DNA of 64,000 bases, taken from NCBI GenBank assembly GCA_907165065.1, contig OU015526.1, forward strand, positions 70,889,723 through 70,953,722, read 5' to 3'. The stretch is from Caprimulgus europaeus (lineage: Eukaryota > Chordata > Aves > Caprimulgiformes > Caprimulgidae). The position numbers and the translations under genes were made by a program. This document shows, one piece after another, positions 50,599-63,500 of this stretch. Below the pieces are notes generated by a model. It did no database searches and was not told the DNA's origin. It saw only the letters and a program-made list of their open reading frames with translations. The stretch's first letter is position 1. Every line of letters starts with the position of its first letter.

Positions 50599-50629
50599 TT
50601 CTTTTTTTTTTTTCTTTTTTCTTTTTTTT
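50599..50629 (+). repeat. T-rich tract with single C interruptions
   Basis: Runs of 12, 6 and 8 T separated by single C. No acceptor-like AG followed by an open frame was found nearby. Confidence 0.75.
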
Positions 50630-50639
50630 AATCTGAATT

Positions 50640-52070
50640 AAGAGCTGTATACATTCAGTAATCTTTGCACACAGAATTCAAATGCCCATGACTGCATCTC
50701 ATGTTGCTGTATGCAGTATGCAGCAGACAAGGACCACTTATTAGTCAAGTTACCAATGCTGTATCACAGACCAATGAATGGAGCAGCTCTACTGTGGCTG
50801 CAGTCATCCAGAAAGAAGCAAAACCAAACTATAAAGCAATACAAATATAAAATATTATTGGACAAGTTTAGTATGTCATGTATAAGAAAAAACTCCAGTT
50901 CTCTGAAGATTTGTTTTGTTTGTATACACCAGTAGTCAACAGACAGCATAGTTTCAAACGTTGTGACTCCACTGTCTAAATACATCTTGTATTTATCTTG
51001 GGAATGTTGTGAAACACAACTTTACCCTCTGAATGTTGTTATAACTTCAGCACAGTAGTTAAAACCTAAAAGTTTTATGCACGCATGTTAACTAAATAAT
51101 GAAATGCTATATGCACAACCATGAAACCAGACCTTTATACATTTGAAGGTAATCTACATAATTAGCCCTCAAATATTTTAACTCAGCCAAGATAAAGATT
51201 GTGGGATCAGTCTGAGAGGATGTTTGATTATTGTTTTTCCTAAGAACCTCAGTTAGTTGTTGCGCAAACCTAAAATAGAAACCTGACCATTCACAGCCAT
51301 TTTATGACTGCAGATTTAGACTGAGTTTCTGTGATACTTTATCCACACAAGTGAGAGTAAAATCCAGATTCATAGCTTACCTCAGCATAAAGCCTGCAAA
51401 ATCTGCAAATTATTTTTGCATTAGACAGCTGGAGCAACATATGAATTTTGATATCTTTCATTAGGTCTTAGCAAACACAAAAGTGTCATTTGGATACGGA
51501 ACAAGTAATTCTGCTTTTTCCTTAATATCAACATTTCAGGAGGATAAAAAAATTCTCCTTCATACTTTCCTTACTGTTTCCTTACCTTCAAACATGACCA
51601 AAGTTGCTGAACAAGTCAGATTCATAGATTGAAACTCATAGGAGATATAGCATGCTTTTTCAGCTATTTGGGTGTATAGAAGGTTCAAATTAAAATGCAA
51701 GATTTGAACATTAGAAATGAATGAAATCTTCAATAGGAAGAAAGAAAAATAGATACAAAACTGAGCAGCCTTGTAGAGAGTAGATTTATATTTTACGGCC
51801 AGTAAAGTTCCACATTAAAATAGCCTGTGGGGTGGAATCATTTCTCATGGATCATGAATCAGTTGCTTTTCAATACTGTGCAGTGTTCAACTTGATCCTA
51901 CAACCAAGACTAATGCTATGGTGCCTTGTAATTGAAGCAAATTTGTATTTTCTTTTGGAATTGGACAGATTTCCATCCCAGATGTTTTGGGAACTAACCA
52001 GATCATCAGGAAAGAGGTTAAAAAAAAAATTATCAGAGTAACATTACAGAGTTCCCACTCATTATACAGC
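50640..52070. other. Unique AT-rich sequence, nothing recognised
   Basis: Only short frames and no repeat family or regulatory cluster that I can support. Confidence 0.45.
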
Positions 52071-52074
52071 ACTG

Positions 52075-52175
52075 TAGGTCTGATCCTGCACTGCTTATTC
52101 CCATGAGCAGTACTTAATGAAATATTCATTCCTGCTCACCTGAAAAGAATAACTCATGAGCAAAGATTAGTAATG
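52075..52175. repeat. Ancient amniote repeat relic (CR1/L3-associated)
   Basis: TAGGTCTGATCCTGCACTGC, then TTATTCCCATGAGCAGTACT and ATAACTCATGAGCAAAGATT, matches a pattern widespread in reptile and bird DNA ('GTCTGATCCTGCACTCCTTACTCACATGAGTAGTCC...ACTCATGAGTAAGGATT'). The repeated ACTCATGAG/CTCATGAGT-type words give it a partly palindromic layout. Confidence 0.45.
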
Positions 52176-52179
52176 TAAT

Positions 52180-53099
52180 TATTTACAAGATGAGATCTTC
52201 TCTTTGATCTTCCAATTACATTGTTATATATACTTAGATGTCATGGTGTTAACAGCCATATTTTATGGCTTTATATTTACATATTTAAGTATTTTGGAAG
52301 TTTCAAATGGATATGGTGATAATTATTTTCCTCACTTACTTTGCTCACACTTAAAAAGTAATTTCTGAAAATTCTCACTCATGGCATTAACTCTGGTTTC
52401 TACGAATACACGCTGACCCTAGCAGGACTGCTAGTGTTAAGAATTAAATAATGACTGAAAAGGGGTTTTTGTTTGTTTGGTTTTGTTGTTGAAGTCAAAG
52501 GAATAAAAGTTTGTAGGATGAGACTTTAAATCAAACCATAATCCTCATTGCCTAATATATGTAAAATTAGATTTTTATGTAAGGTCAAAGTTGCTGTTTA
52601 CACCACTTACTTACTCTTAAATATTTAGATTACCTGTTCTAATATACAATAGCAAACCTTTGTTGATCTAAATTATAATATCCAAGAATTATTTAGTTTT
52701 TGACAAGCATACATTGGATGTTAGTTTTTGCAAAGAGCACAGAATACACAGAATGTTCACTCTGCATCACAGAAGTATTAATATTTAACACACTGTGTTT
52801 ACCTTGTTTAGTTAGGGAGGAAGAGAAGAAGTAGCACTTAAAAGGCAATGGCTTAGCAATATATCTTTTTTAAACAACAACCAAAAAGAAACGTAGAAAA
52901 CAATTTTTATCAAAGACAGTGAGCAAAAGCCAAGAATAGGCAATACATGACTCCAGGCAATGAAACACTAGGATCATTGCTGTACCTTTCCCAGGTGGTG
53001 ATGTGCACCCCTAGCAGAATTACCACATATCCTAGGGCCAATATGAGTGGTCCATGAAATAATTATAAAGCCCTCCTCTTCCTTAGTAATCCTCACAAT
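52180..53099. other. Unique AT-rich sequence, nothing recognised
   Basis: No gene or transposon. A short T/G tract (GGGGTTTTTGTTTGTTTGG) lies near 52,461. Confidence 0.45.
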
Positions 53100-53720
53100 T
53101 ATAGCAGTGAAATGTCTAACTTCCTCGCCTATCTTGTCTACTTATTTGTAATTTCAGTCTTCAACTGATTTAAAGCCTGACAAACTTTATCGCCCTTTGT
53201 ATCCAATTACAGCAGCAGCTCAAATTTCAGTCCACAGCAGTGAATTATTAGGCTGGGAAAAGAAAGAGCAAGAGATCTGTTTCTGCACCTAAGCCCTGAG
53301 CAGCCTTGTTTACCAATGTCATTGATGACAAACTCGGTAATTCCATTTCTTCATAAATACTTGAATGTTACATTTTGCTAGGTAGATATCTGCTCATTTG
53401 ATATAATGGCTGTCCTTTCGAAAATGTCATCGAAAGCCATTAGCACAGCTTCGCCAGTGTTAAATGGCTAGACGTAAATGGTGATTGCTGAGAACAATAT
53501 CCTTTGCCCACAGCAGTGATGTAAGGGTTGGATAATTTTATTACCTTTAATAGCATTTGCAGCTATGCAAGCTAAGCCAATGATATGGGTAATCAAATCT
53601 CAGGCTTATAAGATGACCACCTGTGGCTATTAGGAAAGGAATCCCCACTATCTCAGGCCCAGGCATAAGGTGGCGTAACCAACAGCCTGTCATTTCAGAG
53701 AGGGCAAAGAGACAGGAGAG
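53100..53720. promoter_or_regulatory. Candidate conserved non-coding element / enhancer
   Basis: This block is less AT-rich and denser in non-repetitive words than its flanks, and keeps several CpGs (TTTCGAAAATGTCATCGAAAG, CTTCGCCAG). It has no long open frame. Recognisable factor-like words are AACAAT (SOX-like, 53,493) followed by CCTTTGCC, and ATTTGCA (53,555-53,561) facing ATGCAA (53,565-53,570), a paired POU/octamer-like arrangement 60-70 bp away. TAAT cores and a GATAAT are nearby. Conservation cannot be judged without other genomes. Confidence 0.3.
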
Positions 53721-56111
53721 AAGGATGAGAAAATTGCTGTGGATGGCAAACAGATGCAGTTTTCATCAGAACTGATCTGAACCATTGTTCATTCACAGGG
53801 GATCTTAAATGTGAAGTATGGAAAACTTTCAAAATCTCCCTGTTGCCCCCTGTACCTTCCAGGTAGCAAGTCTTCTGCTTTGGCAGTTCTCTAATCTGTC
53901 TATAATAAGCAGATGTGCAGCTCTCCCAACAAAGGTAAAAGCGACCCTGTGAATGTCAGGTGTGCCACACTCTGTACTGTTCTGGGACTGAAAATGTTTG
54001 GACAGAACAAAATTTTAAATTGGAAGTGGTGATCCCAGTGCCAGTGCTGACTGCCTTCCCTGGATGGAGCAGCATGAGGTGGGAGGAACATCAAGGCATG
54101 TTCTGTTCTCTTTTTAAGATCACCTCATTTCTTAATTGTAAACTAATTGTGCAGGCTTACCAGCATTTCACTGGGTATAACGAGAGAATAGGGACCTCAA
54201 AATTAGTGAAGTAAAGCTGGGCTTGTTGAATTTTCCAGCTTTCATAGCATTTTCTTCATTATTACTTAGTCTACTGTAGTTTTGTGCTCTCACCTCCACA
54301 GACTTAAGCTCCTCCCTGCATGTGTCACAGTGCAGAAAAGGTGTGCTACACTTCTGGAGTACTTCAAATAAGCAGGCAAGTTGCAATTGCAGAGTGATTT
54401 ATGTCTCTGTTGAAACTGTTAAATACACTGCAGATTATACAGCTAATAGACAGAACACAAAATATTTAGTCCTGTACTACTGCATGTTTGAAGTAAGATC
54501 TATTCCGTGGCAGATGCTATGGCTGTAGACCCTGAACATTAGATCCAGAGATCTGCTAAACCAGAAAACAATAAAATATTGTTCAAACAGATAGATGATA
54601 AGTCATAAACATCTCCTATGTGAAATTAGCAAACATGAAGGTATTTTTTTTTTAATAACGTACTCACTTCCGAGAACACTGCATTTCCAAAAGCATTTAG
54701 CTTGTCATGTTCTTCTATTATTTTATTTTACACTTCATTCATTTCTATTACATAGCCTTGCACTTCATTATTAGGGTGTTCCGTGGTTGCAAACAGGCAC
54801 ACTGAATTAAAGGCAGACAAAAAACTTCCAGTGGAATAAACTGAAACGAATGAGTCTGATACTCAACAGTTTTAATAATACGTGTTGACTCTTGGGTATT
54901 CGTGGCCTTTAGATGCCTAAAAATAATAGTGCTTTTATAAGAAAAATGAATATTGATTAATGAGCTGTAATTCTTTTTAAACAGCAGACAGGCCAGTAGC
55001 TATACTTGTTAGGTAATTTGTTACAGATCACATAATGTATATACCAAGCAAAGATATACCAAGCAAACTGAATTTTTCCATTACAAATTCCCTCCCTGTC
55101 ATAACAATATATCCACTGTTGTCCTTAAAAGTGGAGGACCAGTACAAAAATAATAAAATCAAGTATCTTCCCTGTCATATATGCTTAACAAATTTATGCA
55201 TGAATAATTATGAGAAAAATTTCAGCAATATTGTAACAATCTGTGAAAATAACAAGATTCTACGTAAGCTAGTATCCTATAAACATAAGAATTCCTTTAT
55301 CTGCCAGTGCTATTACTGGAAAATATTAAGTTTTTTCTGGAGCTGAAGATATTCTCAGTATTAATTATTTGTAATTCTGGTTTTTTTGGTTTTTTTCCCA
55401 ATCAAAATACAGGCTAAACTATCATTGTCATAATGAACCAACCTAAAGCACTGCTAAGCCAGGAGGACCCTCAGCATCCTCAAATTTGACTGGACAACCA
55501 ACTCCAGAATGGAAAAAAATATGTACCAACTGATCCATTCCTGCGACAAAAGAAGCAACAAAAGGAAACTAAGTTCAATATGCACAATACCCAGGAAAAA
55601 CACGAACGGTAGGATATTTAACATGAAAACATTAGCAAATATTATTACATTCCTGTAGACAAACTAAACACAAGATGAACATTTTAACAAAAAGAAATAT
55701 AAATCCACACTCCCTTATTTTTGTGTTCAAACCAAAGGATTTCTCTGTAATGTGAAACAGGAGATTCAAAGAGTGGTAGAGCAGGTAGCACTCTTCTTCT
55801 AGTAACCCACATGCTGCCAACACATTCACCTGAAAAGCAGACCCAAAACCTTCTTCCCCTGTCATCCCCAGATTGAACATTTTGATTGAACGTTTTGATG
55901 AGTTTATTTTCCCCACTTGGAGTTACTGCCCTTAAAGTGAAAGGAACTAGGGAATCACACCTCTTTTTTTAAAAGCATTGCTCTTTTAACACTCCCTTAT
56001 ATGTACGTCATTAACTATAACATTGTCTATTGCCATGACTCCCATGATACTCAAAACCAGTAAAAGTGACAGAATCTGGATATATCTTGCTTCTTTCATC
56101 TCCGCCTCCAA

Positions 56112-56127
56112 TTTTTTTTTTTTTTTT
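56112..56127 (+). repeat. Poly-T run, 16 bases
   Basis: Uninterrupted thymines, crossed by a chance ORF as a poly-F stretch. Confidence 0.85.
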
Positions 56128-58068
56128 CCACCATATTTACAAGATCAAATAGTGGGTATAATAAATAATCTGCCCATAAGCAGAGGGTTTCACCTAGTGG
56201 ATTCTAGGAAATCTGACATATTTCTTTTGTACTTAAACATTCTCAGGCAAGAAAGCTTATCTTCTCACTACTTCATACAAATTTTTTCTGCAATCACATA
56301 CATCATGATTTTCTATATTTTCTCTCTAAGCTCTTTGTGGAACTCCTTTGATTCAGAGATACTCTAAGTTGTCTATTACTGGAACAATAACTTTGGTCAA
56401 TAACATGTGAAGTTCAGGCACTTCCTTCAATCTGAGGTATTTTCCTAATCTTTTAGAAAGAGTAAAACTATGTTATTATAGAGGAAAAACCAAACACACC
56501 GATTTTATCTGAGAAGCAACAACCCAGTGTTGCAATAATGTGGTTTATTTCCATACTTCTCAAACTTTTTAGAATTTCAACAAAAATCACTTGTTCTTTT
56601 CACTCAGCAGATCTACCAGAGAAGTCACTGTCATGCTGCACATAGACAGGGCATCCCTTAAATGAAGAAAATCAAGCCAACCTTTCCTAATGATCTGTTT
56701 GTGAATAAAATTTACTCTTTTTCTAGTATGCCTGGTAGCACTCGGGAGAGCAATTTATGGATCCAGAAAGACAAATTTGCTTTAACATGTCTCTATTTTG
56801 CAGAAATACACTTATTAAAGTTTATTTTCAGGGAGCCAAAACAGTTCACAAAATTAAAAAGGACATATAATTTGTCATTAAGCAAATAATCCTAATTACA
56901 TCTATTGAAAATACAAAGTATGATTTTATTAGGAAGTTGTAATTGGAATCAACCACCAAAATCTTTTAAAAATTTACCTTGCTGTACTTCAGCCTCTATT
57001 CTTTCTCTGCTATTAAATATTTAATAGATATTTGCAAAAAAAAATATAATTCCATTTGGCTCAAGGAAAACATATAGTTTTGTAACCCTATTTCAAATTG
57101 TGCTATCATACCATTTGCTAGAAGTGTAAAAATGTGCTTATAAATCTTCTCTAGAATACTACTGCATTTAAGAAAAATAAATTAATGTTCATTTCAGAAT
57201 CAACAAGAATTTAAAAAATCATATTTGGTAATTAAAACTGCTTTGTAAAAGTTGCATCTTGCAGATAAAAAAATCCTAAACAGCTGAGGAAAGACTAGAC
57301 AATTTCCAGCAGAAAAAAGTGGAATATTCTAAGATTTCTAAAAAACCTTGGAAATTACAATACTACTTTGCATGTCAAGCCACTTTTGAAACAACATTGT
57401 GTTTATTAAAACATCTTTTAACTCTTGGGTTTAAGTAGCCTCACAGCACAAAGTCCTCAGCATTCACACACAATTCAAGAAAAGGAGTTATTCTTACATG
57501 GAATTATTACAGGATTACTGTATGGGTAAATGTCCTATAGAAAGTAGAAAGAATGTATTCTACAGGTGCACAACTAAAGTATCTTCAACATTTTTCCTAA
57601 ATTCAGGTTAATTTTATCATAGACTTCTGTTATAACTACTAAACCATAGGATTTTTCCCTCTTTATTTGATGTCAACACTCAAAAACAAGCTCAAAGAAA
57701 CCTTTAGAAGCTCTACACAGACATAAAATTTCAAATTACCAACAAACTCTATGGATGAAAATTCTTTTGAAGTCATGTTTTAGTTGTCCCAGATAGAATT
57801 AAATACACTATGGAATATAAAGCTCCTGCAGTTTTATAGGAACAGTAGAGAATGTGGAAGTAGGCTACAACAGCTATGGATTGTACATCATGGAAAAAAA
57901 GAATCCCTATGTAAGCCCCAGAAATATTGCAGTTCATAGTGTTATACCAAATGTTTTTAATGTGTATTTATTTCACCAGTTATCACATGACAAAGCAGAG
58001 CTCCTTCAGGATTTAGCCATTAAGTTAGCGATTTTTAAAGAAAGAATAATGATGGAAAAAAATGAAGA

Positions 58069-58083
58069 TTTTTTTTTTTTTTT
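58069..58083 (+). repeat. Poly-T run, 15 bases
   Basis: Uninterrupted thymines followed by CCTACAG, which mimics a splice acceptor. The sequence after it has no supported coding potential. Confidence 0.8.
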
Positions 58084-59892
58084 CCTACAGAGATTTATTC
58101 AGTAATATTAACAACAGACAGAATTATAAACATTTCACTGGTCTGGTCAAGTCTAAGACCTTCCTCTTTCTAATTTCACTGAGATTCCACCTAAATAATT
58201 TTATTATTGCCAACTTCAGTCATGAGACCGATGAGCAGATTTAAAACCCAGGAATAGTGGGAAAAGCCTAGTGTAGCATGGTATCTCCCTTTGCAAATAG
58301 ACTTTCTAACCACTCTATTAAATATGATAGCCCATTTTTACTGTCTTAACTCTTTGGTAAACTTCAGAACTAAAGTAAGAAAACAGTTGGCTTTGTCATT
58401 GACTGAAAAACATTCCTAATATAGATTAGTGCAGGAGATGTGATTTGTCCTCCATTAACTTTTGCTTAGGAACATCAATGTACATTGGTAACTGGTATCT
58501 TCATCTATATATTTTTTTTTTTTTTCAAGAGAAGAAATCATTAAGGGAATTTGTAATTAGATTTCCCCTCCCCAAGTTTCAATACAGACATTAGCACAGG
58601 AGAAGTACCCTCCAAAAAAAAATCCTCACATATACATCTTCTTTTTGTGAAATAGCAATACCTGCATCTCTCCTAGCATAAGGGAACAGGGAGTGCAACC
58701 TGAAAGGTCTTAGTGGAATCAAAGACACAGGAGAAAAATAAACAAAACCAAATGTGGCCAGCTGAAGTTTAAAGGAAAGGAGAGCGTCACCAGCCAGCAC
58801 AGCCTGGGAGGACTCTAATGATTGCACTTTCTAAATATGCCTAGCCAAAAAAACAATAAGGAAGTTGTGTAAGAGGAGCAGATGGGGGAAGTCTACCAAT
58901 ATGTACGTAATGCAGAACAGAGAGGTCGTGTGTTCTAGTAGGAAGGAAACAGAAACTTGAAGCAAACTGTTGTATAAATAGCCTTTAAAGAAAGCAAGCA
59001 TGACCTCCCTAAAATGCTTCCTAATGATGCAGTTTCAAGATAAAGCACAATCTTGTCTCTCTATGATAAAATATATTAATCAGCAGAATGAAAAATAGCT
59101 TCTAAAAATAAGATACAACACTGAGTAATCCTAAAACCATGTTGTCATTAATAATGGAAGAGTTTAGCTCGTAAAAAATTTATTGCTAAAATGTAATAAA
59201 TTTAGTAAAATTGAATTATATGATGAAAGTTATAAGTGTAATTGAAAAATAGAAATATACCAAAAGCTAAATCTCATTTTAGCAGAGATGCAAAAAAACA
59301 TTTCCTCTGTTATTTTAGAATTGTCATTCATGTGCAGTTTAGTTTACCATAGAGAAGAACATGAATCTGAAGTCTCAGGCAAGTATTCCTTTCATGTTTT
59401 TACCTTTCCTTTTTATCTGAGAATAAATTCTGCTCCTGGCTTATTTATATCAGCTAACTGGTACATAGTATTGACACACAAGGGGTTTGGTTCCCCTTCT
59501 TCTTTTCAGCATATTCTCTCAGTACAGAAGTAAATCCCCAGTTGTTTCACATATTCCTGCACAACTCCCTTCTTAGATCTATTTTATTCTTTTAGGTAAA
59601 AGGATTTCCACAGATTGAATGCAAGTCAAAACATCCTGGGATAATAGATGACTGTACCCAAAAATCAGAGGAATAAAATTTTAAAAAGTATAACGAGATT
59701 GTTGTGTGAATCAACAAGATGTCCATTCACATAACTCTGAAGAAGCTTTAAAGATAGACAAAGTAGCAAAATACTGCTTGTATTTAAAGTGTTTGAGATA
59801 TTGAGAAGGGAATTATTGCAACTAAATCTCTCTTTTTGTTAACTATTTTACTTTCTATCAGTGAATGCTAAGGAATCCTAGAAACACCATTT

Positions 59893-60566
59893 TGCTTGTA
59901 AAAGACCTTTAAGATCATTGAGCCCAACCATAAACCTAACATTGCCATTTCCACCTCTAAACCATGTCCTTAAGCACCACGTCTACCTGTCTTTTAAATA
60001 CCTCCAGGGATGGTGACTCCATCATTTCCCTGGGCAGCCTGTTCCAATGCTTGACAACCCTTTCAGTGAAGAAATTTTTCCTCATATCCAACCTAAACCT
60101 CCTCTGGCACAACTTGAGGCTGTTTCCTCTTGTCTTTTCACTTGTTACTTGGGACAAGAGACCGACAGCTGCCACCACCCTCCACACCCTTCTTTCAGGT
60201 AGTTGTAGAGAGTGAGAAGGTCTCTCCTCAGCCTCCTTTTCTCCAGGCTAAACGACCTCAGTTCCCCCTGTGGTCCTCATAAGACCTGTGATCCTCCTTC
60301 AGACACACTCCAGCTCCTCAATGTCTTTCTCGTAGTCAGGGGCTCAAAACTGAACACAGTATTTGAGGTGCAGCCTCACCTCAAATCACTTCCCGGTACA
60401 ATCACTTCCCTGGTCCTGCTGGCCACACTGTTCCTGATACAGGCCAGGATGCTGTTGGTCTTCTTGGCCACCTGTGCACACTGCTGGCTCATGTTCAGCT
60501 GGCTGTCAACCAATATCCTGAGGTCCTTTTCTGCCTGGCAGCTTTCCAGCCACTCTTCCCCAAGCC
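59893..60566 (-). mobile_element. CR1 LINE fragment, about 670 bp, lacking the extreme 3' end
   Basis: The plus strand runs from AAAAGACCTTTAAGATCATT through 'GATGGTGACTCCATCATTTC' and 'TTCAGTGAAGAAATTTTTCC' to 'AGCCACTCTTCCCCAAGCC', which is reversed CR1 3' UTR plus ORF2 C-terminus. The minus strand encodes [15 protein letters not shown], then [20 protein letters not shown], within a frame at 59,957-60,187. The terminal ATTCTRTG repeat and about 35 bp before it are absent, replaced by AAACACCATTTTGCTTGT. A short GAGGTGCAGCCTCACCTCAAATCA direct duplication lies near 60,365. Same subfamily as 23,541-23,881. Confidence 0.92.
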
Positions 60567-63500
60567 AAGAAGTAGAAAGACTTGGTTTTGCACTATATTA
60601 TTTGCGTCTTATGCTGCATGAAACATCTACTTTGCTTGTATGAAACAGAAGATGTTCACTTCTGCACTCATAAAAGATAGTATCATTGTATTTGCCCTAT
60701 ACCCTTGTGTAGGGTACGATCTCTATATACAAAAAACACATACAAGTTGTATTCAGCTCCTACATTATAGATGCAATCATCTTACTACTACATGGTAGAA
60801 AAATAATTTAAAAAAAAATATATCCTCACAGACCAAATACTTTTCTCATGGACTCCTCAGTCTCTCTGTGAACACCTCAGAATTTTATTTTACCAACTAA
60901 CTTCACAGGAAGGAAACAATAGGCTTTAAGAGTGCAAAGCAGAGCAAACGTTCAGATAGCAATAATATTTGGTTCAAAACAACCTTAAAAGATAAGTACA
61001 TGCTTAAAGACTTTTACTTAAATCCACTGCCTAAACAGTTTTAATTCTGAAACCTGCTTAATTTTTGTGTTCATTTACAAATACATTGTTTATATTAACT
61101 GCATTTTGATCCTTATTCAACATTTATGGGAGATAGAAAAGGAAACGAGTTGGAATAAATGCATGTATTCATTATAGAAAGTATGTTTTCTAGTTTTTGT
61201 ATAATAAATGTTTTCTGCAGAAGAAATTAGAATTCCAGATGTAGATACAATTCATAAATTACTGAACATACTGACATTTCTCAATATCTTTCCAGTGAAT
61301 ATTCACATTTCAGTAAATTTGAAGATTCCTTGTAGCATAAACAGGCCAGCCTGTTTTAAAATGCAGAATACAAACATACCCATTGTGTTTACAGTTATAC
61401 CTTTCAGTGGCATGTGATTAAAGATTCGATTTATTTATTTTTTTTTTATTCCTTCTTAGCTTGTAAAGTAATCATGTTCTATTAAATAGTATAGCTTAGG
61501 ACAGTATCCCATTACAAATTTATAGGCCTATGACCATACAAACAAGAATAGCTCGAGGGCAGGAAGAAAGATGCAGAGAATCTGTGTTTAATCCTACCTC
61601 TTTACCCCTTCAGACTTCAGTCTGACTCTCACTGCATGTAACAAAAAAGCAACATCTGCTGCATGATTCATTTTGTAGGTTTAGGTCTAAAATAAGTCAA
61701 GGATTTAACACTTATTGATAAATATATAATATTACTATTTTTTTCTTATGTCATTGTTAAAAGAAGAAAACAAACATATGTTCTCAACCAAAGGTCTGAA
61801 AACCTTTCATGAAAGTAATGTACAAGTAAGAGATTCTTGAAAGAAAACAGAATCATGATAACATACGGACAAACAACTCTAGATTATGACCAAAAGCCAA
61901 CCTCAAATGTAAGAAATAAGTTATTCAAAGCAGAACAGTCCTCAGCATGGGTTTAATTTGGTCAGATATAACAATCTTCCTTCTCCTTACTTTTTTCCAT
62001 GGGCATAAGTATTTGTATAGATAATACACCTGTGTGTGAAAATGACACGCAATATGAGGAAAGGCAACAGGATATCACAGTATTTTCTAGTATTGCAGTG
62101 TTTTCTAGTATTGTTCCACCAATTAGGCACATCAAGATATGGACCACAGAAGGACATGACATTGTGTCTACCAAGGACACAGTAAGATGCAGTTCTTCAG
62201 TTCCCTGAGAACTACCACATACCTCACAAGATAGACCAACACATAATGGCAAATTTTGAAAGCAGCATACATTGGGATGTACCGCTTGGCAGACACTTCA
62301 CAAAGGGTAGATGAAACACTCATGGGCAGATCTCTCCCTAGGGGTTAGAGATGTTGAGTGTATTCCAGGCTTTGAGGAGCCTTTACCATGGCTGGTAAAG
62401 GACTAGCTAAGGATGAAGAGGTGAACATGGGGACAAATGCACACACTGGCACCTGCTCTTAATGAGCAGAATGGCACAGGGAACACAAACACCCCTTTTT
62501 GGTTACTTTGCGGCTATTTTCAGCAATATACCATAAGACCATTTTATGACAAGTGGGAAACTGATTTTTCACCAGCTACAGTGAAGGGATGCACAAACTT
62601 TGTCCTTTTGCTATGCAAGGGTGCATTAAGCAGGGTCAGATGTTAACAAGCACCTAACCTCAGAAGGAACAGGTGAACACAACTTCCATATGGCACAGCA
62701 GGAAGCTCCAAAAAAAACCCTTCAAACAATGACACTGAACTGCAAGGGCCATCAGTACGACTCTGATAAACCCCTGTCTTCTAAAAATTCTTTAGACGGA
62801 AAGGAATAAACATTCTTCATGAGAAGTTAAGGTTTATAAATGACTGCAGTACTAAGCTCAAAACCTCTTAAAGAAGGAATCAAAACCTTCTTTCTGTAGG
62901 TCTGCATAGTTCTTTCCTAAAGAGGACCAAATCAAGCAATTTTACATCAGCTTTGTATGTGTTGATTGGTTGGGTACTGCTGCACAGTTATGTGGCAGCT
63001 TTGCTGCTGCTATGGGTAGAAGGAAGCACAAAATATTCAAAAAGAAAACCTACCTGAAGCCATGTTTAGGTTTTCTTCAAAACAGTCCAAGTTACCACAC
63101 CCCAACTGAATAAATACAGAATATGAAAACCAGCATAATTAGCTAAAACAGTGAAATAAAATATCCAAACCCCTTTTTTTTTTCTGATGAGAGGTAATAT
63201 TATTATAGAATTAATGAGACTACTTATCCTGAGGATGCTCATCACATTATTTTAATGTAAACATTTCTAATATGAAAAAATATGTTCGTCTGAAATTTCT
63301 ATTCAATGACCTTTTTTTAAAAAATCATTCACATCTGAAAAATATAAAATGGGTATCAAGGACTTTACAGAGCACATTTGAAATGTGTTTCAAAAACTTT
63401 ATTATACAAAAACAAATCTTATTTAGAAAAACATGTCTTTTAACTATTTTATTTTCTTTTAATCAGAAATATGATTAGATACCTAAAGATTTTTTTTTTT

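Larger units (their letters stand above)
53721..59892. other. Unique AT-rich sequence, no gene recognised
   Basis: Contains a 16-T run (56,112-56,127), a 15-T run (58,069-58,083), an 11-12 base near-duplication ATACCAAGCAAA at 55,041 and 55,056, and open frames of up to 114 codons without motifs. No transposon was identified. Confidence 0.45.

Noticed and set aside
58062..58244. ORF beginning in a poly-T run and followed by CCTACAG
   Set aside because: The acceptor-like appearance comes from the homopolymer. The frame encodes poly-F then low-information sequence, with no donor of note.
60212..60643. 143-codon plus-strand ORF
   Set aside because: It is antisense to the reversed CR1 fragment at 59.9-60.57 kb and runs slightly beyond it.
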